A stretch of 64,000 nucleotides of DNA, from assembly GCF_020497125.1 (NCBI RefSeq), contig NC_059077.1, forward strand, positions 35,043,340-35,107,339, read 5' to 3'. Made by a program: the position numbers and the translations under genes. Numbering within the stretch: position 1 is the stretch's first letter; each line of letters opens with the position of its first letter. Below, piece by piece: positions 12,196-25,075 of the stretch. This stretch comes from Mauremys mutica (Eukaryota > Chordata > Testudines > Geoemydidae). The notes below the pieces were generated by a model, which worked only from the letters and a program-made list of their open reading frames with translations, was not told the DNA's origin and did not search any database.

Positions 12196-15100
12196 CAAGT
12201 GACCTATGCGGCAGAAGAAGGCAAAACACCCTTGCCACTAAGCAGGAGCCAAAGTGTACTCCATTCTCCATATCCTCTTTCAGATATATAACAGGACACA
12301 GAGATTCATACAGGTGGGAGTATTCAAGCATTGCTGTAGGTGGGACTCACTAGTTAAAGGCCTCAACAATCCTAGTGCATGATGGTGAATACACCTGTGA
12401 ACCACTCCATCAAGCTCCACTAACACAAGGTGCAGCCAGTGCTGCATGGCTCAGACATAGGTGCTGGAACTGACTGTGCTGCTGCATTTCCTGGCTTGAA
12501 GTGGTTTCCATCATATACAGGGTTTACAGTTTGATTTAATGGCTAGCAGCACCCCTACTATAGAAATTACTCCTGGGCTCAGGTGCACATATCCAGAGAG
12601 TGAAAACCAACGTCCAGGTGTTCCTTTTTCCTTACACACTGGGTAAACAATCACATGTGGTATGGGAGCAGCCAGGAAATGTAGCTGCATCTCTAAGTGC
12701 TATGACCCAGTAGCCATGGCAACTACAGTGTTATGATAGATTACTCAGTCAGAAGCAGGACTCCAATAATTTACACTGTCCCTTCCTGTCCATGGAATCC
12801 AGAGCATTGTGCTACATTACACCATAGCTAAACAGGCACAAAAAATAAGGCCCAGTATATCTTTTATTCAAGAAAGATGTTTACATTGGCATGGATCCTT
12901 TAGTTGTCCTCCATTGTAATGTCACTGAATCCATTCTCCAGGCAGTCTGTGAAGCATTTTAACATGTTATACATAACAAAGCAGACTTCCCTCTTCTACC
13001 TGCCAGTACTCTCTCTCCCACCTCATTATTATAAAGCAGCTGGGCTAAGCCTGTTCTTTAACACACTCCACAGGTTCACTGGCTTTCCCAAATTTTGCTG
13101 GAAGATTTCCACCTCTTGCTTGAGAATAGCATTCCTCTCAGAGAAATCAGATGGTTGGCTAATCATTGAGCTAAATGGGCCCTGAGTGTGGTCAAGTTTC
13201 TTTGCAATTCCCACAAGATGACCTAAATGCTGCAGAGATAGACTATTGACAAAAATGCATCAATTGGCTAATCTCAGCACCAGGATTTTGTTCAGTTTGC
13301 CTCTGTTGGCATCTGGGTTCTAGTTTGGGTAGTTCTGGGTATAGTCTCGGGGTCTTTCTCAGTGGATGTGTGTCTGGCATGCTGGGATTCATGCTTGACA
13401 AAACCTAAGCTATCTCAAGTTTCAATTCCAGATCCACTGTCAGAAGAGGCAGTGGCTGTATTTCAGAGCTGGTTCTGGCAATTTGAGATTGTTCTTGATG
13501 GGTCTAGTGATTATATGACAAGAGGCTGTCCACTAAAAAGAAACCATCCTTGATATCTTTTATCTGCTATTTTGTTAGACCAGCAATAACATCACAACTT
13601 GTTGGGAACTCTGTATCCTAAGTGTTTTTGTTACATACCATAATTAAATAAAAATAACTTTAAAAATAAAGCCAAATGAAGCAGGACCTAGTAAATATCT
13701 TTAATTAAATAGAGCTTTGCAGGTAAAAGACAGTTACAAAGATAAAGACCGTATCTAGGTGAAAGATCTTTATCTCTTATGATTATTTTCTCTCCAAAGC
13801 CCAATTCCAGAATGAGTCAAATGGCAAACAAAAGTGAGAGATAAAAGAGAGAATAGTGTGTTCTAAAAGGTCACAGAAAAAAATAACATTAAGGAAGACT
13901 GCAGTGGAGAAAACATTGTCAGAATATATTGGTGTTTCAAAATAGCTGTTGTTATTGTATACACAAAAGGAGAGTTAATTTACTTTTTCCTAAAACCACA
14001 AACTTGAAAGGATGCATATGTTGATCAAACTATATTCTGAGAGGAAGAGGAATAGTGATCTTTATCTAAATGTATTTGTCTTCCCTCTGCCTTTTACTTT
14101 TCTCCTTTCTGTGGTCTTCCCTTATTTGTTGCTTTTAGAGGGTAATCTTCAATTTTAATGTTTTAAAATACATTTGATGTTATTGTGTCTTGACTGCTTC
14201 CGTTTAGCCTGTGGAGTAAAACCACATCAGATTTGTATGTCTTCAGTATTTATTATGATCACCAGCAGCAACCGATAAATCAGGAGAGAGGCTTTCTCTA
14301 ATTTCATGATTGGTTTCAAAAGTAGTCTTGCAAAATATGACAGGGAACAGTCAAGAAGCTGGAGTTCTATTCCTAGCTTTGCTGCTGATTTCCTGTGTCA
14401 CCTTGGACAATTCTTGTAGGCAAATAAACTGCATTATAGAGGGTGAAAATGTGTTTTCCTAAGATCTAACTGCTCTACATTCAGATAATCAGAATTTACA
14501 ATTCTATCTGAAGGATAAAGTGCAAATATTAGATTAGCTTTTGTGGTGATATATTCATCAAGAGCTAGACTGAGTAACGGTTGCACACAGGAGTAGCCAT
14601 ACAGCCAATAGTGTGTTTCTGTGTGTAAAAAAGTGCTTAATCCGGCAAGCAAGGGTTGTACAGTCTATTTATAATATGATCTCCACTTTCAACCCCCCTT
14701 TAGCTGACATATCTATCCTTGCCAATTGTCTTTGCCTTTCTCCCTGACCCACAGATAACTTCCTTCTCGGGATTTTGGGAGACTCTGGAAGCTGAGCTCC
14801 TCTTACTGCTTCCTGTATAACAGCTGCTATCAGTGAGATCAGTAACTAATCCTGTGGCTGACAATTTCTGCTACCCGACTGCCTTCAAACAGCTGTTCCG
14901 CAGCAATGCAGGCTGCAGCCATCATCACTGAAACTAAATACACATTTCCAGATGAAAAGACTTGTGCTATTTGTCATTAATATTTTATTTGCCAAATTTA
15001 GTTTATTTTTATCTGTTCACAAACATGTTTGAATTTCTAGGAACTTGCTCACTTTCTGTAAACAAACTTCGGGCTTTGGGAAATCTATTAATGGATCCCT

Positions 15101-15220
15101 TTGACTATTTGCTATTCATTATGGGTGGTATGCCATTGGTTATCCTTACCTAAATCATGTGGTATTGCTTCTGCTCCCTAATTGCATGACTGGAACTTTT
15201 TAAACAGGAGAACAATGAAT
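12196..15220. other. Intergenic DNA, nothing recognised
   Basis: AT-rich, with only short unrelated frames. Confidence 0.4.
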
Positions 15221-15234
15221 AGTAAATAATACAT

Positions 15235-15405
15235 AGCAGAGACCCGTGAATGTTCCTATTTGCTGGGAATAGAGACAGAGAAAGGATCACTTGATGATTA
15301 CCTGTTCTGTTCATTTCCTCTGGGGAACCTGGCATTGGCCACTGTTGGTAGACAGGATACTGGGCTAGATGGTCTGACCCAGTATGGCCGTTCCTTTGTT
15401 TTTTC
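15235..15405 (+). mobile_element. CR1-type LINE 3' end
   Basis: The phrases gggctagatggtctgaccca and gtatggccgttcctttg are typical of a CR1 subfamily 3' end common in sauropsids. Only the tail is present. Confidence 0.6.
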
Positions 15406-17940
15406 CCAAACAAACCTGTAAAAGAATCTTAAAGGAGCCACTTGTGTTAAAATCTCTGTTGTCTCCAGTTGCAGTTGAGCACAAATATAATATACCTTGT
15501 TTTGACAGAGAACTGGCTGGCTCTGTCTTCTTTCTTGTTAGGCATTTACCTTGAGTCAATACAGAATTTATATCACAAACATTACAGAGTTGGATTTTTT
15601 TTTAACACACACACACACACTTTTAAGTATTGAATGGGGCCAATATTGCACATATTACAGGTTGCATTTATTCCTCTCATGTCTCAAGTGACTGAAAGAC
15701 AAATGTGAAGTGGTTCATGCAGAAAGAAATAATCAAATGCATAAATGCACAGCTTTATCATGCCCTTGATAAAAACACTTCACTCCTATTTACATCCCAT
15801 CATAGTGAAGCTGCTTTGGGAAGTCAGGGAAGAATTTTAAAGGAGCTGAACAGTGTTGAAATGAAATCTTGCAGGCTCAGATATTTTTGTCACTATGGAC
15901 TTGTTCTGTATTTAAATCTATAGATATACACTACATCTGCAGTATATAATATACTATATTTGTAGATGGTGATATCTTTGTGATAAATTGCTGTATTCAT
16001 ACACCTTCTCCATCTCTATGGGACAACTTCTAGCTTTCCAAATTTTTTAGCACCTTCACACTGTTGCCTTTTCCAATGGTATATCTGTTTTGTTTCTCAC
16101 CTTCAGTATATACCAACTCTTAAAATCATAACATTAGTATGTATAGTGAAGCTGATTAGATGACTTTCAGAAGTTTCTAAAATTAAATATATTTTTCTCT
16201 CCAGCAGAGACTAACCATTTGGACCCAAGATAATTAAGGATTACGGGCTTTAGAGGCTGAGGGCTCTGAAAAACAATGTCCATAAAAATGTTTTAAATGA
16301 TCTCTAAAATAAGAAAAATATTTTTCTGTAACATATGTGGCATATGCAAAACATATGATGGTTTGTGTAACATACAGGTTTTATTAGCCTTCATGTGGGA
16401 TAACCTATGTAAATCATTTGTGACTTTGAGATTCACCACTCATGAGTAATTCCAAACACATGCTGTAAAGACCTTTATAACCCACTGTCACAGTCTCTCT
16501 TGTTCACTCTGTGTGTGTATGCATGTGCATGCCAATATTACAATGGGAAAGGAAAGTGGGTAAAGATGTTAAAGGAACAGACTCGCAGTAAAAGGAGAAG
16601 ATCAAAGAAAGACAAATGGTGGAAAATCTGGAGAAGATTGCAATTTTATTATTTGTCTACAGTAGTGCCACAAGCCCCCATCTGGGTTCAGATCCATTGT
16701 ACAAACACATGGTAAGAGACGGGTCCTATCCCAAATAGCTTAAAACAGAAAAGAGAGAAAAAGGATTGGGGGATGGAGGTGAACGGAGTTGCCCCAGCAG
16801 ATCAGTGTTAGAGGCAGGAATAGAACCTTATTCACTGGACATGCTGTCTCCTGGGACGTATATCAGACCTTTAATGTTAAATTCCACTCAGGGTCCTATA
16901 GGATTCTACAAATTTTCTTGCACTAGGCTAGAATATTCAGATGGTGATTCCAGGACATTTAAAGTATTTATATCAATTTGCCAGATTAAGGCCATGATTC
17001 AGGCCATGAAGTCATTGCGTTTTTGTGCATGCTTGAAGTTGTGTGTTTAAGTACCTTACTAACTCAGGACCTGACGAGGACTGCAAGACTAGTATTTACA
17101 AACAGAAAAATGCTTCTCAGAAGCCCCAAGAGTCATCTTGTTGTTCAAGAGTTGGTTGAGGACAACCACTTACTTTCCACAAGAGAATAACAGTAGAGAA
17201 ATACCGCAGAGCTTAATATATAAAGCACTTGAAAACAAGGCAGAACAGGGAAGAAAACCTGTACTGAATTGTTGTTCAGCTATTTCGCTGCTGACTTACA
17301 AAACATAAATGCACTTGCATATAGAAAAACACATCAAATGCAAAAACTAATGCTAGTACAAGGGTAAAATTGAGAATCCATGAACCCAACAGTTAGAAAT
17401 TACAAAAAGTAGTAGAGTTTTAAGTGCAACATTAATTGCCAATCCAGTATCTTGGTATTGTGAACTTTATATATAAAATCAATACCTTATTAATTAAAGA
17501 AATTGGTTACATTTTTATCAAGCTACTAGGAAAAACAACAAGGAAATAGCATTCCCCTTTTTCAAATTCAGCCCACCAACCCCAACACTGGAGGCATTGA
17601 TACTAGGGCGGTAGAAGCTCATACTGTGGGGACCTGTATTGTAGAGGCAGAGAGCTAGAATAGGATGTAATTATTTCTCTGATCTTATGGCTGTATTTTC
17701 TTATGGTGATTAATGTCTGCATTTTATGTAACTTGCTTTGTGTAAATAACCCTGTGGCCTTTCCCTTCCCGTGCTGGTTGGTGGCTCTGAGTTAATGAAT
17801 GGAAGAGGTGCCTGGAGGGTGGACCTGGGGGTTGGACTAACGCGAATTTTGCTGCTGAGCTTCCTAGGAGACGCTTGCTGCTGCCGCCACTTCCTTCCAT
17901 CGCTGCTGCCTGCCTGAGTGAAAAGTCATCCATCTACACC
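15406..17940. other. Intergenic DNA upstream of the RAB3C CpG island
   Basis: A (CA)n run lies at 15605-15620. An old interspersed repeat (tacagtagtgccacaagccc, then gatccattgtacaaacacatgg) lies at about 16660-16850. GC content rises from about 17,750. No gene recognised. Confidence 0.4.
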
Positions 17941-18211
17941 CTGACCTCAGCCCCTAAGCCCCAGCCAGCACTTTCTCCACCGAGTCACGCCTGTCCCTCT
18001 CCCTCTGCCCCGCATCCCTTGCGGGCTATACTCGGGAACCACCTTCTCTGGCGTTGCCAATGGAGCTGTACGGAAAGGTAAGGCAGAGGGGCAGCCCCTC
18101 CCAACCGATACAGCGGCTCTCTCCTTAGCCAATGTGGCCCTCTGTTGTCTTGCCAAACAAGTATCCACCCAAATAACGGAGCTTTGTTTAAAAAGCTAGA
18201 GGCTGGGGCGA

Positions 18212-18228
18212 GGGGGGGGGGGGGGGGG
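18212..18228. repeat. G17 homopolymer in CpG island
   Basis: Seventeen consecutive G are seen directly. Length may be affected by sequencing error. Confidence 0.9.
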
Positions 18229-18545
18229 TTAGACCCGGATCCCCTTGGCCAGCTGAAATGCGATCACCTTGGGAAACAAAACAATGTATAAACACTGGTA
18301 ACACGGTGCCTTGTAGGGCGATGGGGGGTGGGGGGAGCGCTAGGTCCCCGGCACTGCTGGACACCCTCCCCCCCTTGGCTGCTCGGTGGGGCTGCTCATC
18401 CCGCTCGGCCACTTCCAGCGCCCCGCTGGGCGAGGAGTTTGCAGCGCTCCCCTTGGCTGAGCGCGTAGCCCCGGCGCCTCTCGGCCCGGGCGCTGCACTG
18501 GGCGACACCCGCTCTAGCTTCCCCGGCGCCTCGGCACGCGGGGCT

Positions 18546-18565
18546 GGAGGAGGAGGAGGAGGAGG
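18546..18565. repeat. (GGA)n trinucleotide run in CpG island
   Basis: About six GGA units upstream of RAB3C exon 1. Confidence 0.85.
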
Positions 18566-18610
18566 GAGGCGGAGCCGTGGGCACAGGGAGGGGGGCGGGG
18601 CCCGCGCTGA

Positions 18611-18630
18611 GCGTTCTGGGAGTTGTAGTT
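18611..18630 (-). promoter_or_regulatory. ACTACANNTCCC motif (ZNF143/SBS2-like), minus orientation
   Basis: Read on the minus strand the site is AACTACAACTCCCAGAACGC. It fits the extended ACTACANNTCCCAGNNTGC promoter motif linked to ZNF143 (Staf) and related factors, except C for T near the 3' end. It is inside the CpG island about 245 bp upstream of the exon 1 ATG. Confidence 0.6.
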
Positions 18631-18682
18631 CTTGCCCGGCCCGGATTGCCTTTGCTCGCTGCCGCCGAAGGGAGCAGCGCGG

Positions 18683-18697
18683 ACTACAGCTCCCATG
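18683..18697 (+). promoter_or_regulatory. ACTACANNTCCC motif, plus orientation
   Basis: ACTACAGCTCCCATG faces the opposite way from the site at 18611-18630, about 50 bp from it and about 180 bp upstream of the start codon. The core is exact; the 3' extension is weaker. Confidence 0.5.
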
Positions 18698-18873
18698 GGC
18701 GGGCAGGGGGCGCCCGGCCAGCCGTGGGAGCGGCCGGAGGGACAGCTCCGGTGCTGATCCCGCCGCCGGTTTGTTAGCCGACGCCGGGGAGCGGGCGGGG
18801 CGTGCTGTGGCCGCGCTCGCTGCTCGGCTGGACCCACCCGGCGCGGGAGGCGGCCAAAGGACGCGGGCGGAGG

Positions 18874-18897
18874 ATGAGGCACGAAGCTCCGGTGCAG
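18874..18897 (+). CDS. RAB3C: RAB3C coding exon 1 (8 codons)
   Basis: This exon encodes the N-terminal eight residues MRHEAPVQ and ends at CAG|gtacct, a good splice donor in phase 0. It matches the short RAB3C-specific N-terminal extension (human, from memory, has M where V is seen here). The start is well placed: an in-frame TAG lies at 18775-18777, no other in-frame ATG intervenes, and A occupies -3. The exon lies in a CpG island. It joins exon 2 at 35280, where the frame continues directly. RAB3C is a vesicle-associated small GTPase of the Rab3 group that acts in regulated exocytosis in neurons and endocrine cells. The exon alone is too short to identify; the call rests on the exon 2 match, the same strand and the compatible phase. 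The 5' UTR start is not resolved. Confidence 0.88.
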
Positions 18898-19470
18898 GTA
18901 CCTCGCTGCAGGGGAGCGAGTGGAGAGCGAGCAGCTGCACGCTGCCTTCCTGGCGCTAAGGGGACACACGGGGCGGCGGCGGCGGGGGGACCGCTTGGGC
19001 CAGCCGCGGCCGAGTAATCGCGTTAGCGGGTGCTTACTCTGCGCTGCTGCGCAGTGCGGGGACCGAGCCCTTGTCTCGTAAACGCCGCGGGGACTTGGGC
19101 TCCGGGGCTGGGAGCGAGAGGGTGTCGCTTCTGAGCCCCTCTGCGGTGGAAGGGAGGAGACGCACCCCACACCGCCTCTCCGGACGGCTCTCCCTGCCTG
19201 CCCTGTGCTTGGCTGTTGCCTGGGTCAGTGGCCCGCTCGCCTCAGGGCGATCCGCGCCCAGCGAGGCTTTGCACAGCTCGGGGGACGCAGACTGCAAATA
19301 ATTCCCATTCCTGGAGGCACGCAAGTCAAACACACGCCTGCTTGCTGCCAGTGCCATTGCCCACCCAGCCGGCGCTCGCTGCTGGAAAGGCGTGGGGTAG
19401 CTGCACGCACCCGGGCCCTGATGTCCTTCTGTGCCACTCGCACGCTGGGGTAGGGGCACGGGAAAGCCCT

Positions 19471-22240
19471 CGATATTCAGTGACTCCCAGGGCTCCGTTT
19501 TCTAGCCAGCCACCGTGGTTGTGTTACTTTTTAAGATTTATGATCAGATATGTGTGCTGCATTAGGAAGCGCACCAATCTCTTCAGATATTAAGCTCCTT
19601 TGTGAATCAATCTAAACTCCTCTGTAAGTGAATTAATTATATGTTGTTGGGGTTTTTTTGGGGGGGGGGTGATATGCTGTGAGTTCTTCGCTGCATGCAA
19701 AGCAAGTTAACTGGAAATGGCCATCTGTTTATTAAATGGGCAGTTATCCATCTGCATCAAAGGATGATGTCTTGTTGATAGATTTTTTCCTACACAAAAA
19801 CAATTAAGAAAGGGCTATCCTCCTATTCTTATCTCAAATTATATCTCTTTGCACTGGAGAAAGAGACGGATATTCAGATATTATTAATTGACATTGTCAT
19901 GCACTGTTGTTTTGATAGCCTCAAGTTAGTTGTTTTAAATCCATTTATGTGAAATTACTTAATTTATTTTAGTTATTTGTATTATTTATTTATATTGTCA
20001 TAGCACGTAGGAGCTCAAGTCATGGACCAGAACTCCATGGTGTACATCTGAACGTAGGATTTTTAATGGAAAATCAATCATGTTTACATTAGTAGCAATC
20101 AATCATATTGATGTTATATAATTTAACTAACCTCTTTACAGTTGTTAAGTTAAGTTTTGTAAGTTAAGTTTTGAAGTGCAACCATGGCAGCATATGTTTT
20201 CTCTTTCAGTATTTATGGTATTGTTTCTATTATCTTGTGTTGCTACTGTAACAGTAGTAGAACTTCAGCATGAAGGGGGTGAAATATGCATCCCTTTTAA
20301 TATAAATGTACAAAAAGGCAGCTAAAATATTGGGTAAAACTGCTGTGAATCCCACAATTGAAGCTGGATTTATTTGACTTCGAAAGGTGAATAATAAACA
20401 CATAAACCTTTTTTAGATCAATTGCTCATATGTCACATGCTGAAATCTTTCAGCCAAAGAGGCACATTAGAAATAAGCCAATCTACCGTAAGCATTTCTA
20501 TCAGTTTTCTGGCTAGAGAGCAGAGTTGGTTAAAATGCTGTTTAAAATACTGAGTTCTGTTTGGTTAGTACATGAGTATTTTCACTGTGTTCTTTACACT
20601 TAAATATATTTACATATTAAAATAATATTTTGAATTAAATGGTTTTGGAGATCCTTTTGCAGAAAAATAGGTTTGTATATTACAATGAAAATAGAAGATT
20701 TTGCTTGACAGTGGAAGAAAGTGAATGTTAGGTTCCTATTGGATTAGTTATGTATCACAGATGTTAGATTTATTGAGCAAAAGCTTGTTAAATAGCTATA
20801 GAAACAAAATGATTGCACAAAACTAAACTAACTAAAGACAATTGCAAAGAAAGAAAAATCCAGGATCTGTAAAAATGTATTTGTCATATTATGTTAAAAT
20901 CACATTGATTTTTATATGAGCAGGCAAACACGAGATTGTTACTGCAAATACAATTGTCCATTGTTATAAAAAACAGTGGAAACCAGTGCCTTAGTATAAA
21001 AATGACAAAAAGGAGCTATAAACAAGTGTAATGTTTTTTCTTAAAGGTTGGTGAAAGGACAAATAATGTATGTTTCAGCATGTCTCATCCAAAACTATAA
21101 TTGCACAGCATCTGGGTTTCTCCAAGATATGAAAATGCAATCAGGCAGATTAATTCAGATTAGTTGTCATTTCCATTTAGAGGCTGCAATTCAAATGCTT
21201 CTTTCCACCATCCCCAACATGTTTAAAAACTATTCTTATAAAATCTTCAAGCAAAATACAGTTCTGCTGTGGGGTCTTCTTCTAAAGAGACATTTCTTTT
21301 TCTAACTCTAATTTAGTACAGTTCACAGTCCTTGTCCAAATGAGATTTTGGATTGACTGAACTAATTGCCCGCTTTACTTATTTTATCTGTAAAGGAAGA
21401 CTTTTAGTTACCTGGTTTCCTGTCTGAAGCACATGATATATCTCTTTCTTTCAGCTCCACAGCTTTATAAAACAGTCTGTTATAGAGTAAATGTAATTCT
21501 CTATTGCTAAAATCTCTCAATTTCAAAGAAACAGGAAGAATGATGAATTGTGTCTATGGATCAAGAAGAAAATCAAGTCACCAGGCAGCATAAGAACTAG
21601 TTTTTCCTTTACAAATCAACTAATAATTAAAAACATATTCTGAAAATATAATCAAAGATGAAATAATGAGCCATCTCAGTGGTACTGATCTTTTGTGCAT
21701 ACACAAGATCCTTGTTTAAATCCCAAACACAGTCTATTTGTCTTTGGGCCAACAAGGTCTAAGATGCCTGGGAAGGAAGGACTCTCAATGCTTGTGTATA
21801 AAACTATATGCAATATACCCATGTGCACATACATCACTGCCCTCTGCCGAATGGAATCAGGAGTTTGTGATGATTTTTTATTACCATTTTAGTCACAAAT
21901 TTAAAAAGAAAATAGATGTCTTAATATTACTAACAGCTAGGTGGAGGATTGTGGTTTTGGAAGCAATAGTGCTGAATTCTGTTCACTGTGCCACATAAAA
22001 GCAGTGTGGCTGGCATGTGAGGTTGCTGTATGTATGGATTGTAGGAGTGAATAAGCATACATTGTTCAATCCTGACTTATACAACTGATTAAGGAGTGGC
22101 AATAAAGGCTTGAAAAGGAGTTTTGACTGGTTAGAATCATATTGGCTGAGATTTGGGACTTTGATGGAAGGGGTAGACTGTTATATTAGTGATGAGTAAA
22201 TGGATTTGGAAGAAATAGAAGTGCTAACCTCTTTTCAAAT
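19471..22240. other. Intron 1 stretch, AT-rich, nothing recognised
   Basis: No conserved exon or clear repeat. A remnant of an old interspersed repeat may lie near 19995-20050 (catagcacgtaggagctcaag). Confidence 0.4.
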
Positions 22241-22242
22241 AT

Positions 22243-23404
22243 CATAGAATCATAGAACTGGAAGGGACCTTGAGGGGTCATCTAGTCCAGTCCCCTGCAC
22301 TCAAGGCAGGACTAAGTATTATCTAGACCATCCCTGACAGATGTTTGTCCAACCTGCTCTTAAAAATCCCCAATTAAGGAGATTCCACCACCTCTCTAGG
22401 CAATTTATTGCGGTGCTTAACCACTCTGACCGTTTGGAAGTTTTTCCTAATGTCCAACCTAAACCGCTCTTGCTGCAATTTAAACCCACTGCTTCTTGTC
22501 CTATCTTCAGAGGTTAAGAAGCACCATTGTTCTTCCTCCTCCTTGTAACAACCTTTTATGTACTTGAAAACTGTTATCATGTCCCCTTTCGGTCTTCTCT
22601 TCTCCAGACTAAACAAACCCAATTTTTTCAGTCTTCCCTCATAGGTCATGTTTTCTAGACCTTTAGTTATTTTTGTTGCTCTTCTCTGGACTTCTCCAAT
22701 TTGTCCATATCTTTCGAGAAATGTGGCACTCAGAACTGGACACAATACTGCAATTGAGGCCTAATCAGCATGGAGTAGAGCGGAAGAATTACTTCTCGTG
22801 CCTTGCTTACAATACTCCTGCTAATACATCCCAGAATGATGTTTGCTTTTTTTTCCCCAACAGCATTATGCTATTGACTCGTATGTAGCCTTTGATCCAC
22901 TATGACCCCCAGATCCCTTTCCTCAGTACTCCTTCCTAGGCAGTCATTTCCCATTTTGTATGTGTGCAACTCATTGTTCCTTCTGAAGTGAAGTACTTTG
23001 CATTTGTCCTTATTGAATTTCATCCTATTTACTTCAGACCATTTCCCCAGTTTGTCCAGTTCGTCCGCATACTTTATAAGTGTACTCTCTATGCCATTAT
23101 CTAAATCATTCATGAAGATATTGAACAGAACTAGACCCAGAACCGATCCCTGCAGGACCCCACTCATTATGCCCTTCCAGCATGACTCTGAACCACTGAT
23201 AACTACTTTCTGGGAACAATTTTCCAAGTTATGCACACACCTTATAGTAGCTCCATCTAGGTTGTATTTCCCTAGTTTGTTTATGAGAAGGTCATGCGAG
23301 ACAGTATCAAAAGCCTTACTAAAGTCTATCATAATAGACTCACCTGGAACATTTTTGTAAGGACTGTTTTGAATTGGTAGAAGTATTTTCCTTGTATCTC
23401 CCAA
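22243..23404 (-). pseudogene. CR1 LINE 3' half: degraded reverse transcriptase ORF2 and 3' UTR
   Basis: The 3' end (left) starts with ATCATAGAATCATAGAA, the inverted CR1 terminal repeat. Two open segments on the minus strand (22871-23404 and 22374-22745, different frames) encode CR1 reverse transcriptase and C-terminal pieces: IDFSKAFDTVSHDLL, GVLQGSVLG, MKFNKDKCKVLHF, ERDLGV, then LEKRRPKGDMI and FRLDIRKNF. In the catalytic YADD region the frame reads YADELDKLGKW, so the second Asp and about 20 residues after it are missing compared with the family. The copy is 5'-truncated and dead. It shares 3' sequence with fragments elsewhere in the window. Confidence 0.9.
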
Positions 23405-24885
23405 AAATTCTCTCTAGCTTTCCTGATATTCTGCAAATTCAACTGGAAGGTCTCAATAGTTCAGGCATTTTTCCCCCTGGGCTGGCTGCTGCATTCAGGG
23501 TTTGTATGATCCTGCACCCTGCTGGAATTAGAGGCATGCAATGCATTGTGGGGCACACCTGACCTCAGGAGGCCTCAAAACATGTGAGATTAGAAGATGG
23601 CAATTGGCTTACCAGGTAATGCCAGATCTGCTGAGTCCCTACCAGGGATTTGGCAGGTCATCAGATCAGAACAATGGACCTATTGAAGCTGGTTGAGCTG
23701 GGGAGGGAAGCAGGGTTAAGAAGGAGTCAGTAAAAGCAATGTGTGAATGTATCTCTACCAAGGAAGAAAATAAGCATATTTTCCTCAGAGCTTTTCACAT
23801 ACTACTGCCACCTGTGATGGTTGTGCTCATACAAAAGTAAACAAAACAAGGCTATGCTGGCTTCTACTGCATTAGAAATACATCAGAACAAAAAGGAGAA
23901 GGACAAAGCAGAAGGGAAAAGGAAATGCTATTTCCAAGCTCTTTTGAGACTACTACAAAACTGTGAGGAATAAAACCAAATAAAAGCTGTAAAAGTACAA
24001 CAGTTAACATGGTCACCTGTCTCTTAGCATTCAGCAAAACTATCCGATCCTTCCCAATTTGTTTTCCTGTGTTGTTAACAGAAAGTTAATGTTGTTCCTG
24101 GAAAGATGCATGTAAAATTTTCCACACATTTTAAATGACATTGTGGGATCTTGATTGCCTGACTGGCTAGGGGTATGTTCACGTATTGTACACAGAATAT
24201 TTAGTTGCAAGGGTGGGTTTCTTGCTGAGGATGCAGGCATGTATTTCTGTGCTATGGACTAGACTTCTCCTCAGAATGTGTCTGTCTCAAACAACATTAG
24301 TGGAGCTTCTTACAAACATTGTGAAGCTGCCCCCCATGACTTGTTGACAGGAGGCGCAAACGGAGGCAGGTACTTGCAAACTTGGCTGCTTTGCTGGAGA
24401 AAACATATATTAAGGTCACCCATCTAATAGTACTTTACAGTTCTAATAGCACCTCCTATCTGTAGCTGTCACTGTGCCGTACCTACATTAATGAATGAAA
24501 CCTCAAAACACCTCAGAGGCAGGTAAACATCCTCTGATATTGCTAAGTATTGTTATCTCTATTTGACATCTGGGGAAGCCAAGCCACAAAGAGGTTACGG
24601 TCACATAGGCAGTCTGTGGAAGAGTGAGTAATAGAACCCAGAACTCCTGATTTCCAGGTCTATGCTTTAAACACAAAACCATCCTTCCCATCATGATTAT
24701 GCTAACCCGCCATAGAGGGCATGAAGGGATCTTGTGTATGAGGCTCCTGGTCATATTTTAGCCATTTTAGAAAAGAGATGGAGCTTGCACATCAAGGCCA
24801 AATTAAGCAGTGTTTTACATTCCATATAGTCCTGTTAGACTGAGACCGCCCAGACTGTAAGTCATGTCTGAACGTGACCTATTAC
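23405..24885. other. Intron 1 stretch, nothing firm
   Basis: An old interspersed repeat (catctggggaagccaagcca, then agtaatagaacccagaactcc) lies at about 24520-24680. No exon recognised. Confidence 0.4.
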
Positions 24886-24888
24886 TTA

Positions 24889-25075
24889 GACTCATAGACT
24901 TTAAGGTCAGAAGGGACCATTATGATCATCTAGTCTGACCTCCTGCACAATGCAGGCCACAGAATCTTACCCATCCACTCCTGTAACAAACCCCTAACCT
25001 ATGTCTGAGTTATTGAAGTCCTCAAATTGTGGTTTGAAGACCTCAAGCTGCAGAGAATACTTCTCATTGCTGACA
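24889..25075 (-). mobile_element. CR1 LINE 3' fragment
   Basis: It begins tagactcatagactttaagg and continues gatcatctagtctgacctcc, the reverse of the 31376-31622 copy, with high similarity over about 170 bp. Confidence 0.8.

Larger units (their letters stand above)
17950..19470 (+). promoter_or_regulatory. RAB3C: CpG island and TATA-less promoter region of RAB3C
   Basis: GC content and CpG frequency rise sharply here, against AT-rich flanks, and exon 1 lies inside. GC boxes of the GGGGCGGGG kind occur near 18592 and 18790, and a CCAAT motif near 18128. No convincing TATA box lies within 100 bp of the start codon. Two ACTACANNTCCC motifs (listed separately) lie about 180-260 bp upstream of the ATG. 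A CpG-island promoter with dispersed start sites is inferred. The transcription start was not determined. Confidence 0.8.

Noticed and set aside
18188..19170. Long frames on both strands across the CpG island (up to 250 aa)
   Set aside because: They are rich in Pro, Arg, Ala and Gly, as expected from GC-rich DNA, and overlap each other in several frames. Only the eight codons of RAB3C exon 1 are supported.
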